The notes beneath the pieces were generated by a model. It searched no databases. It saw nothing but the letters and a program-made list of their open reading frames with translations, and had not been told where the DNA came from. From assembly GCF_028288465.1 (NCBI RefSeq), contig NZ_JAQBNR010000011.1, positions 124,001 through 188,000 on the forward strand: 64,000 nt of DNA. Reading direction: 5' to 3'. Origin of the DNA: Ferruginibacter sp. (GTDB taxonomy: Bacteria; Bacteroidota; Bacteroidia; Chitinophagales; Chitinophagaceae). Position numbers and translations under genes: made by a program. Numbering within the stretch: position 1 is the first letter of the stretch; every line of letters begins with the position of its first letter. This document shows positions 44,795-52,394 of the stretch, one piece after another.

Positions 44795-45523
44795 TTATAA
44801 ACTCATCATCTCTTTAAATTTAACGGCCTGTCGTCTGCTTACTTCCACTTTTTCACCACCCCTTAGTTCCAGCAATAAGCCACCGTTAAAATAGGGTTCA
44901 ATTTTTTCTATCATCCGCATGTTTACAATGTGCTTGCGGTTGGCCCTGAAAAATACTTTTTCATCCAGCCGCTCTTCCAGTGCATTCAGCGATTTTAAAA
45001 TCAGCGGTTTGTTCCCTGCAAAAAAAACTTTCGCATAATTGCCCACACTTTCAAACAGCCTTACTTCAGATAGTTTTACGAACCAGCAACGTTCCCCGTC
45101 TTTTACAAAAACCTGGTCATTTTCAGTGAGCATGCCGCGGTTAAAGGCCTGGTTGGCTGCCAGTTCTTTTTCTTCCGCCTGTTGTAATTTCTGGATGGCA
45201 TCGGCCAATCTTTTTGGCTCAATGGGTTTCATTAAATAATCCAGCGCATTTACTTCAAAAGCCTTCAGTGCATATTCGTCATAGGCAGTTGTAAAAATTA
45301 CATGCGGCGCCTTGTCGAGTTCCGTCAGCATATCAAAGCCTGTCTTGCCGGGCATTTGTATGTCCAGAAAAATCAAGTCCGGGCTAAGCGAATCAATTTT
45401 TTCAATGCCTTCGGCTGCGTTGGCAGCTTCATCAATTACTTCCACATCCGGAAATTCAAGCAATAATTTTTTCAGTTCATTTCTTGCTAAACGTTCGTCG
45501 TCTATTATAATAGCTCTGTGCAT
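44795..45523 (-). CDS. LytTR-type response regulator
   Basis: The 242-residue protein has a receiver domain (phospho-acceptor Asp54 in LIFLDIQMPGKTG, Lys in YLMKPIEPKR) and a C-terminal LytTR DNA-binding domain (VFVKDGERCWFVKLSEVRLF, FFRANRKHIVNMRMIEKIEP). LytTR domains bind 9-10 bp repeats. It follows the histidine kinase by 13 nt, so the two form a system. A 10-bp inverted repeat at 46702-46750 next to the divergent OmpA gene is a candidate target. Confidence 0.92.
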   Translation of the reverse strand: MHRAIIIDDERLARNELKKLLLEFPDVEVIDEAANAAEGIEKIDSLSPDLIFLDIQMPGKTGFDMLTELDKAPHVIFTTAYDEYALKAFEVNALDYLMKPIEPKRLADAIQKLQQAEEKELAANQAFNRGMLTENDQVFVKDGERCWFVKLSEVRLFESVGNYAKVFFAGNKPLILKSLNALEERLDEKVFFRANRKHIVNMRMIEKIEPYFNGGLLLELRGGEKVEVSRRQAVKFKEMMSL

Positions 45524-45536
45524 ATTTACAATTTGT

Positions 45537-46598
45537 TTACTGGTTTACATTTACAAATGATACAGGCATGGTGATCCTCGATTCCACCATATCAGACTCA
45601 GTGTTTTTAATTTCAAAAGTTGCCTTGCCCTGGTATAATAAATTCAGCCGGTATTGAGTACTTTTAACACCAAATCCATCATCATTTACATAGCCGTTCA
45701 GCTGTCCTGAGTTTTGCACAACCAGCTCATGATGATCATTTACAAAATCAGAAATGACCCTGATTGTACCCCCGTTAATTCTTTTGCTGATGCCGTGTTT
45801 GATGGCATTTTCCACCAGCGTCTGCAACATCATGGGCGGTACAGGTTGCCCCAAAGTGTCTTCATCAATATCCATTTCCACTATTAATCTTTCTTCAAAA
45901 CGCATTTTTTCCAGCGCCAGGTAATCTTTTACAATGTTTAATTCCCTTTCCAGTGGCACGGTCTCCAGTTTTTCTGCCTGCATACTGCTGCGTAAAATAT
46001 TACTGAGCTCTGTAATGGCGGTTCTTGCACGGGTTGGATTTTCATCTACCAGCGCCCTGATACTATTTAAGGCATTAAAAATAAAATGGGGATTGATATG
46101 CGATTTAATGGTTTTAAGTTCCAGCTCTTTTACAACCGATTGTAATTTTAAAGTATCCACTTCCTGCCGCCTGTTACGCTCAACATAATGATAAGTGTAG
46201 TAGATGAGGTTCCAAATTAAAAGTATAAAAAAGTTATTGATCACTGTGCGGGCTACTTCATTGGCAAGTGATATTTTAGGGCCACCGGTATCTCTTAAAT
46301 TAAAGATATTTTCTATCGCAACATCAGCGCAGGCATAAACAACAGAAAATACAATGGTTAAAGTAATAAAAGCAATAATCTGCGTTTGAATGGGTTTTTC
46401 CAATACTTTATATTCCCGTATCACCATACGCATAAGGTGGGTAATCAAAATGCCCAGCAATACGCTGATTAATATCAACAGTACAAAATTATCTACTTTT
46501 CGTACCGACAAGGTTAAATAAAAGAAAGTAGATATGGCCATGCTTGCGCCCCAGCCTGCAAGTTGACAAACCCAATATTTTGATATCTTTTTTAACAT
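45537..46598 (-). CDS. LytS-type sensor histidine kinase
   Basis: The 353-residue protein has four hydrophobic segments in its first ~135 residues, a linker helix, then the His_kinase motif IKSHINPHFIFNALNSIRAL with the phospho-accepting His, and an ATPase domain with PPMMLQTLVENAIKHGI (N-box). There is no large periplasmic sensor domain, so it probably senses something in or at the membrane. It is co-transcribed with the LytTR regulator. Confidence 0.92.
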   Translation of the reverse strand: MLKKISKYWVCQLAGWGASMAISTFFYLTLSVRKVDNFVLLILISVLLGILITHLMRMVIREYKVLEKPIQTQIIAFITLTIVFSVVYACADVAIENIFNLRDTGGPKISLANEVARTVINNFFILLIWNLIYYTYHYVERNRRQEVDTLKLQSVVKELELKTIKSHINPHFIFNALNSIRALVDENPTRARTAITELSNILRSSMQAEKLETVPLERELNIVKDYLALEKMRFEERLIVEMDIDEDTLGQPVPPMMLQTLVENAIKHGISKRINGGTIRVISDFVNDHHELVVQNSGQLNGYVNDDGFGVKSTQYRLNLLYQGKATFEIKNTESDMVESRITMPVSFVNVNQ

Positions 46599-46701
46599 GA
46601 GAATACAAATTTACAAATTACATTCCTGCGGCCCTCCCGGCGATTTTATTAATGGTAATATGCCGTTGTAAGAGGTTACATCAGCCAATATTAATAAATT
46701 A

Positions 46702-46750
46702 TGTTGATTACTTGCTTTTTGTAAAAAAGTTTATAACCTTGTAATCAACA
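46702..46750. promoter_or_regulatory. 10-bp inverted repeat flanking a promoter
   Basis: TGTTGATTAC (46702-46711) and GTAATCAACA (46741-46750) are perfect inverted copies 29 nt apart. Between them is a plausible promoter, TTG (46712-46714), 18 nt, TAACCTTG (46733-46740). The site lies between the LytS kinase gene and the divergent OmpA gene. Confidence 0.55.
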
Positions 46751-46778
46751 ATTAATCTTTTAAATAACAACATACACT

Positions 46779-48053
46779 ATGTCATTCAATTTAGTTGAAG
46801 CAGCAAACAAGCTCATCTCCACCGAATTGGCAGATAAGGCAGGCTCTTTTTTAGGCGAAAGCGAAACAGGTGTGCGCAAAGCCTTAACGGGCATTGTGCC
46901 GGCGGTATTAGGCGGCTTGGCAGAGCAATCTTCCACTGTTGCAGGGGCAGATGCAGTATTCCGCATGGTGAACGAACAAAGCCAGACTCAACCAGAACCT
47001 GCCGGATTTTTTGGAAACGATAACACCAGCCTCCTAAATAAAGGGGCGGCGTTATTAATCGATATTTTTGGCGATAAAGCAAACGGACTTACCGGATCAT
47101 TGTCTGGCTTTTCTGGCTTACGGCCGGCATCGGCCAGTTCTTTACTTAGTATTGTTGCGCCTATCATAGTGGGGTTTTTAGGAAAACAAGTCAACAGCAA
47201 TCAGCTGAATGCCACCGGTTTAAGTAATTTGCTAAGCAGCCAAAAAGAAAATATAAATAATGCTATCCCGGCAGGTTTAAATTTAAGTGCCATCACCGGT
47301 GCAACGACATCAGCAAGTCATCATATTACCACTGCCGCCAGCCAGTATACAGAAGCAGCAGCAGAGCCTGCGGGTACCGGCATTAAATGGTTACTACCCC
47401 TATTATTACTGGTATTGCTGGCCGCAGCAGCCTGGTATTTATTTGGAGGTAACACCAGCAAATCTGAAACTGAGACAGTCGCAACCACAGTCGATTCAAC
47501 TGTTAAAGAGAAACCTTTAGCAGTTACGGAACTTGCCGTTACAGGCAAGGTTGATACAAGCGGAAATTATGTGTACGACCTTGGAAAAATGATCACCATT
47601 GATTTACCAAATGGAGCAGGTTCTTTAACCGTCGGAGAAAATTCTACCGAAAACAGGTTATACAAATTTTTGTCGGATGCTTCTGCAAAGATTGATACGG
47701 TAAAAGGCAACTGGTTTGAATTTACCAATGTGCGCTTTGTAACCGGTGGTGCTAAAATTGATTCGGCCAGTTCAAATCAATTAAAAAATATAGTGGCTAT
47801 CAGTAAAGCTTTCCCGGCGGCCAGTTTTAAACTGGGCGGTTATACTGATAACGTGGGCGACTCTGCTTTCAATACAGGCCTTTCACAAAAACGTGCAGAC
47901 GCAGTGGTTGCCGAATTGAAAAAATTGGGTGCAGGAGCAAAATCAATCACAGGGGCTAAAGGCTACGGTCCGCAATTTCCAATCGGCGATAATGCTACAA
48001 CCGAAGGTAAAGCCATGAACCGGAGGGTAGCGATCAATGTAAAATCGAAATAG
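46779..48053 (+). CDS. DUF937-OmpA family protein
   Basis: The 424-residue protein has an N-terminal DUF937-like part (about 1-150, with NLVEAANKLISTELADKAG and SLLSIVAPIIVGFLGKQ), one membrane helix (WLLPLLLLVLLAAAAWYLF, about 205-225), and a C-terminal OmpA domain (about 300-424, with KLGGYTDNVGDSAFNTGLSQ and NRRVAINVK) that binds peptidoglycan. It has no classical signal peptide, so it is probably inner-membrane anchored with the OmpA part outside. A strong terminator follows. Confidence 0.85.
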   Translation: MSFNLVEAANKLISTELADKAGSFLGESETGVRKALTGIVPAVLGGLAEQSSTVAGADAVFRMVNEQSQTQPEPAGFFGNDNTSLLNKGAALLIDIFGDKANGLTGSLSGFSGLRPASASSLLSIVAPIIVGFLGKQVNSNQLNATGLSNLLSSQKENINNAIPAGLNLSAITGATTSASHHITTAASQYTEAAAEPAGTGIKWLLPLLLLVLLAAAAWYLFGGNTSKSETETVATTVDSTVKEKPLAVTELAVTGKVDTSGNYVYDLGKMITIDLPNGAGSLTVGENSTENRLYKFLSDASAKIDTVKGNWFEFTNVRFVTGGAKIDSASSNQLKNIVAISKAFPAASFKLGGYTDNVGDSAFNTGLSQKRADAVVAELKKLGAGAKSITGAKGYGPQFPIGDNATTEGKAMNRRVAINVKSK

Positions 48054-48064
48054 TTTTTATATAA

Positions 48065-48103
48065 AAATCCCTCCGCATATTAAGGCGGAGGGATTTTTTT
48101 TCA
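48065..48103 (+). terminator. Rho-independent terminator
   Basis: AAATCCCTCCGC (48065-48076) pairs with GCGGAGGGATTT (48085-48096), followed by a T-run. It ends the OmpA gene. Confidence 0.9.
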
Positions 48104-48108
48104 GGAAG

Positions 48109-48756
48109 TTATTGCTTCAATAATTTAAAAGCGTGTGTCCATTGTTTGTTCAGCATGCCCGGTATGCACCATAACATGGCAAGCGGTTCAATTGCCCTGG
48201 CAGCTTCAATTTTTCCAAGGTCTTCCGTTTCCCAGCCAAATGTTGTCAAGATGGAAGTGACCATTTTTTTTGCTGCTTCGTTGTTTCCGCAAATGAACAT
48301 GGTAGGAACAATTTCTTTATAATCGGGCTTATACATTTTGTTAGCGCCAACACTGTTAAATGCCTTTACTAAATGAGCCTCCGGAAGTAACTCCTGCAAT
48401 GATTCCATCAAGGATTGGTTGGGAGATGTAAAGTACTGCAATACGCCATTCACCGGAGGAGCTTCCGCAATGGGGTTGGTAGTATCAATGACTGTTTTAC
48501 CTGTGAAATTAGCAGGACCAGCCAGCCGTACGGCATCTGCGGCAATGGCTCCCTTGGTCGCTAAAATAATCAGTTCGCCAAAAGCCGCTGCTTCTTCAAA
48601 GGTACCGACGTTACCGCCCGTGTTTTCTGATTTCCATTTTACAACTTCTTCTTTTGCCGGGTTCCTCGTGCCGAGGATTACCTCATTTCCTTCTTTTAAA
48701 AGTGCGGAAGCCAGCACCCTGCCAACAATGCCGCTTCCTATTATACCTGCTTTCAT
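48109..48756 (-). CDS. F420-reductase-like NADP-binding protein
   Basis: This 215-residue Rossmann-fold protein starts MKAGIIGSGIVGRVLASALL with the GxGxxG nucleotide site, followed by GTRNPAKEEV, which suits NADPH. It has TVIDTTNPI and HLVKAFNSVGANKM. It resembles the NADPH-dependent F420 reductase (NpdG) family, but Bacteroidota do not generally make F420, so the true substrate is unknown. It lies downstream of the NmrA-type gene on the same strand and may belong to the MarR-controlled unit. Confidence 0.8.
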   Translation of the reverse strand: MKAGIIGSGIVGRVLASALLKEGNEVILGTRNPAKEEVVKWKSENTGGNVGTFEEAAAFGELIILATKGAIAADAVRLAGPANFTGKTVIDTTNPIAEAPPVNGVLQYFTSPNQSLMESLQELLPEAHLVKAFNSVGANKMYKPDYKEIVPTMFICGNNEAAKKMVTSILTTFGWETEDLGKIEAARAIEPLAMLWCIPGMLNKQWTHAFKLLKQ

Positions 48757-48836
48757 ACAAATTGTTTAATGATAAGATGTTAGCTTCACCGCCAATTTGA
48801 TACCAGTTTAATAGTTCAAAAAATGCATTGTAAAAA

Positions 48837-49727
48837 TTACTGTTGTGCGTAAGCCGCAGCAAACTCTTTTGCAAAATCTTCCAGCTTGGTACTACTCAAT
48901 GCCGGGTGATTCTTCCAATAATCTTCCTGCATTTTTCCTTCTCTTAACGCCTTGCCCATGGCAGTATAGCTTGCTGCAAATTCTTCGGTGAGACCGGCTT
49001 GTTTCATACCTTGTAACGACTGTTCATCCGTAAATTCCACCCATGGGATACCGGGTTTATTGATGGCATTGCTTAATACAGCCGCTATGTCGGCCCCCGT
49101 TCTTTCATCGCCTGCAACATACCGTATCGTATTCCCGGTAAAATGTAACGCCAGTAATTCTTCGGCCGCTGCTGCTGCAATATCATTGGTATGCACCAGT
49201 ACCAGTTTTTCTCCACTGCCACCAAAGTTGGCGCCCATAATCTGCATGTTTTTGATGAGCGGAATCATGTTGAATAAATTATACATAAAGTATGATGGAC
49301 GCAATACTTTAATATTTACATCCGTGAGCCGATTCAATAATCCTTCATATTCTGCCAACCCGTCCACCGGACCTGCACCTATACCCATATGTGCACCAAT
49401 GCTGCTGAGTACCACCACGCGTTGAATGTTGTTGGCTTTAATGGCAGCAATATAATTACTGGCTACGTTTTTTTGATATTGCCTGAAATTGTCGGTTGCA
49501 AAATTAGGCGGTATCATCGTGTAGACTGCATCTGCGCCAGCGAATGTGGCTGTTACAAAGCCCGCATCTTCCAGCGAACCCACAGCTGCTGTGGCTCCCT
49601 GGCTAACCAAACCTTGCAAATTGCCGGCAGTGCGGCCAATGATTGTCACACTGTGACCTGCTTTCAATAATTTTTCTGTGAGTGCTGCAGCTATATGGCC
49701 TGCGCCGCCGGTGATAACGTACTTCAT
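48837..49727 (-). CDS. NmrA-like NAD(P)-binding protein
   Basis: ATG 49727 gives a 296-residue atypical short-chain dehydrogenase beginning KYVITGGAGHIAAALTEKLL (GxxGxxG), with VTIIGRTAGNL and AVYTMIPPNF; the longer frame upstream is not conserved. Similar proteins (YtfG/QorB, NmrA) are quinone reductases or redox sensors. A perfect 14-bp palindrome (49750-49763) sits 23 nt before the start and recurs ahead of the neighbouring marR gene, so regulation by that repressor is likely. Confidence 0.85.
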   Translation of the reverse strand: MKYVITGGAGHIAAALTEKLLKAGHSVTIIGRTAGNLQGLVSQGATAAVGSLEDAGFVTATFAGADAVYTMIPPNFATDNFRQYQKNVASNYIAAIKANNIQRVVVLSSIGAHMGIGAGPVDGLAEYEGLLNRLTDVNIKVLRPSYFMYNLFNMIPLIKNMQIMGANFGGSGEKLVLVHTNDIAAAAAEELLALHFTGNTIRYVAGDERTGADIAAVLSNAINKPGIPWVEFTDEQSLQGMKQAGLTEEFAASYTAMGKALREGKMQEDYWKNHPALSSTKLEDFAKEFAAAYAQQ

Positions 49728-49749
49728 AATAATGGTCTGTTGTTTAATG

Positions 49750-49763
49750 TTTGTATATACAAA
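49750..49763. promoter_or_regulatory. MarR-type operator ahead of the NmrA-like gene
   Basis: TTTGTATATACAAA, a perfect 14-bp palindrome identical to the one at 50236-50249. Confidence 0.75.
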
Positions 49764-49780
49764 TAATAATGAAAAAAATT

Positions 49781-50209
49781 TTAGCTGCTTAGTTTGTCGC
49801 TTAGTTTGTTGATGTTTATTGCCGTCCGCTTCATTTCTTCCGCCCCTAAAATGGAAATACAATTCGTATAAAATTCATCCAGGCAATCTTTCATTTGCGG
49901 ATATAATTGGTTGGCTTTTGGTGTAGGATATACATTGGTTACTTTGCCTTCAGTCGTTCGAACCACCAATTTATTTTCTTCCATTTTTTCTATCAAACGT
50001 GTGATGGTACTGGGTGTAAGCTGCATTTCTTCTGCCAGCTTTCCAGGCTGTACACCCGGCTCTTCAATAACGGTCATCAGCAAATAGGCATGACTGGGAG
50101 TAAGGTTGATTTTCTTCCAGCTGTTAGTAGCCAGCTTCTCCACTTTACGGGCAAAAGCGTTGGCCGAAAAATATAAACACTTGCTGAACCTGCTTCCTGA
50201 TGCTTTCAT
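49781..50209 (-). CDS. MarR family transcriptional regulator
   Basis: ATG 50209 (MKASGSRFSKCLYF) gives a 142-residue winged-helix repressor. The DNA-reading part is visible in EPGVQPGKLAEEMQLTPSTI and the wing in LVVRTTEGKVTNVYPT. MarR dimers bind short palindromes and release them on a chemical signal. The identical palindromes before this gene and before the NmrA-like gene suggest autoregulation plus control of that reductase. Confidence 0.9.
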   Translation of the reverse strand: MKASGSRFSKCLYFSANAFARKVEKLATNSWKKINLTPSHAYLLMTVIEEPGVQPGKLAEEMQLTPSTITRLIEKMEENKLVVRTTEGKVTNVYPTPKANQLYPQMKDCLDEFYTNCISILGAEEMKRTAININKLSDKLSS

Positions 50210-50235
50210 AACAAACACAAAGTAAAAACATTTTG

Positions 50236-50249
50236 TTTGTATATACAAA
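50236..50249. promoter_or_regulatory. MarR-type operator ahead of marR
   Basis: TTTGTATATACAAA, a perfect palindrome 26 nt before the marR start and identical to 49750-49763. Confidence 0.75.
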
Positions 50250-50377
50250 TATTAATCTCTTTATTTTTTTAAAGGTTAATTTTTCCGCAATTTAAAAATG
50301 GCGCTTTTTAAAAAGCTCTGCAAAACAACCCTAAAAATTAGCCATCACCTCATTGCTTAAATGATTATTTTTACAGC

Positions 50378-51409
50378 ATGGCAAACCCGAATTTAAATAA
50401 GGATGGAGAAGCACTGAGCCCTGCGGAAAAGGATTTTGAAAATAATATCCGGCCCAGTGAAATGGCCGATTTTTCAGGCCAGCCGCAAACGATAGAGAAC
50501 TTAAGGATATTTATTAAGGCAGCTAAAATAAGAGGGGAGGCCCTGGATCATATTTTATTTCATGGCCCGCCCGGATTAGGCAAAACCACACTTAGCCGTA
50601 TTGTAGCCAACGAGCTGGGAGTAACCATTAAGGAAACCAGCGGTCCTGTAATTGAAAAGCCCGGTGATTTGGCAGGACTGCTAACCAACCTGGAAACCAA
50701 CGACGTATTATTTATTGATGAGATACACCGCCTCAGTAATGTGGTGGAAGAGTATTTATATGCTGCCATGGAAGATTACCGCATCGATATTATGATTGAC
50801 AGTGGTCCAAATGCAAGAAGCGTACAGATTAATTTAAACCCCTTTACGCTGATTGGCGCAACTACCAGGAGCGGTTTACTTACAGCACCGCTGTTATCCC
50901 GTTTCGGGATCAAATCAAGGTTGGAATATTACAACGCTGCCACATTGCAGAAAATTATTTTGCGGTCTGCATCGATATTAAACACATCCATATCGACAGC
51001 TGCCGCAGATGAAATTGCACGGCGCAGCCGCGGCACACCACGTATTGCCAACGGACTTTTAAGAAGGGTTCGTGATTTTGCCCAGGTACTAAACGATGGC
51101 AACATTGATATTGGCATTACACAGCATTCCTTAAAAGCATTGAATGTAGATGAGCATGGCCTGGATGAAATGGACAACCGTATTCTGAATGCCATCATTG
51201 ATAAATTTAAGGGAGGACCTGTAGGTATTACTACTATTGCCACCGCGGTAGGGGAAGAGCCGGGCACACTGGAAGAAGTATACGAGCCATTTTTAATCCA
51301 GGAAGGATTTTTGCAACGTACTGCAAGGGGCAGGGAAGCCACTGCCAAAGCCTATCAGCATCTCGGTAAAGCAGCACCCGGCGCAGGCTTTGCCGGCGCA
51401 TTGTTCTAG
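50378..51409 (+). CDS. ruvB: Holliday junction branch migration ATPase RuvB
   Basis: The 343-residue AAA+ motor drives branch migration with RuvA. It shows [19 protein letters not shown], Walker A GPPGLGKT (63-70), Walker B with [17 protein letters not shown], sensor [10 protein letters not shown] and arginine-finger region APLLSRFG, and the C-terminal winged helix [13 protein letters not shown]. It has normal length. It is alone here and ends at a bidirectional terminator. Confidence 0.97.
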   Translation: MANPNLNKDGEALSPAEKDFENNIRPSEMADFSGQPQTIENLRIFIKAAKIRGEALDHILFHGPPGLGKTTLSRIVANELGVTIKETSGPVIEKPGDLAGLLTNLETNDVLFIDEIHRLSNVVEEYLYAAMEDYRIDIMIDSGPNARSVQINLNPFTLIGATTRSGLLTAPLLSRFGIKSRLEYYNAATLQKIILRSASILNTSISTAAADEIARRSRGTPRIANGLLRRVRDFAQVLNDGNIDIGITQHSLKALNVDEHGLDEMDNRILNAIIDKFKGGPVGITTIATAVGEEPGTLEEVYEPFLIQEGFLQRTARGREATAKAYQHLGKAAPGAGFAGALF

Positions 51410-51431
51410 GATTTTACCCTGCTTATAAAAT

Positions 51432-51469
51432 AAAAAATGCCAAAGTTTTTTTGAACTTTGGCATTTTTT
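51432..51469. terminator. bidirectional terminator
   Basis: AAAAAATGCCAAAGTT (51432-51447), loop TTTTTG, AACTTTGGCATTTTTT (51454-51469). A/T runs on both sides serve ruvB and the converging regulator gene. Confidence 0.9.
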
Positions 51470-51503
51470 ATAATCCTGAAATGTATGATTGGTTGTTTAT
51501 ATG

Positions 51504-52199
51504 CTATGCTGCTACTAACCTGAAGCCATTGCCGTGAATATTCACAATTTCAATGGTACTGTCTTCTTTCAAATACTTGCGCAATTTGGCGATGTAGACA
51601 TCCATGCTGCGGCCATTAAAATAAGTATCGCTGCCCCAGATTTTCTTTAAGGCAATCTCCCGCTGCAACAAATCATTTTTATACTCGCACAGCATCTTTA
51701 ATAATTCGTTTTCTTTGGGTGATAAGGTTTGCACCTTTCCTTCATACACCAACTCCCGCAGGCGTGGGTTGAAATGATACTTGCCCATATCAAACTCTGC
51801 GTTCACTTCTTCACGGTGCATTTCTTCGTTGCGTTTTAAAATGGCTTTTATTTTCAATAATAACACTTCACTGTCAAACGGCTTGGTAATGTAGTCATCT
51901 GCCCCCAGTTTGTATCCCTGTATAATGTCATCTTTCATTGTTTTGGCCGATAAGAAAAATAACGGCACATCGGGATTGATATCGCGGATTTCTTCAGCTA
52001 ATGTGAAGCCATCCATATTCGGCATCATTACATCAAGTAAACAGATATCAAATTTTTCCCGTTGAAATGCGGCCAGGCCTAGACGGCCATCTCTTTCCAG
52101 CACTACATCATAATCGTTCAGTTCAAGGTAATTTTTTAAGACCATACCCAGGTTGGTATCATCTTCGCACAATAATATTTTGGGTTTTGCTGCTTCCAT
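51504..52199 (-). CDS. OmpR/PhoB-type response regulator
   Basis: The 231-residue protein has a receiver domain (Asp56 in DICLLDVMMPNMDG, Lys in DDYITKPFDSE) and a C-terminal winged helix (LSPKENELLKMLCEYKNDLL, NGRSMDVYIAKLRKYL, IVNIHGNGFRL). No histidine kinase gene is adjacent, so it is an orphan in this window. The sequence resembles RprY-type regulators of Bacteroidota; that assignment is uncertain. Confidence 0.93.
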   Translation of the reverse strand: MEAAKPKILLCEDDTNLGMVLKNYLELNDYDVVLERDGRLGLAAFQREKFDICLLDVMMPNMDGFTLAEEIRDINPDVPLFFLSAKTMKDDIIQGYKLGADDYITKPFDSEVLLLKIKAILKRNEEMHREEVNAEFDMGKYHFNPRLRELVYEGKVQTLSPKENELLKMLCEYKNDLLQREIALKKIWGSDTYFNGRSMDVYIAKLRKYLKEDSTIEIVNIHGNGFRLVAA

Positions 52200-52340
52200 G
52201 TTTTAAAAGTTTAATGGCAAATAAAATTAAATCAAAATTGATGCAGCGAATATAATGCCTATTTTTTTGTTAAAGGTCTTATTGTACAGGGGCGGCCGTT
52301 TGCTGTGATGGACGCCTGCAAACATTTGGTCTGGTAAAAT

Positions 52341-52374
52341 AAAAAGTCCATTCTTTGCGGGAATGGACTTTTTT
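52341..52374. terminator. bidirectional terminator behind the M16 pair
   Basis: AAAAAGTCCATTC (52341-52353), loop TTTGCGG, GAATGGACTTTTTT (52361-52374). It ends the M16 operon on the minus strand. Confidence 0.85.
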
Positions 52375-52394
52375 AAAAAGTTTAAGAGAAATGC

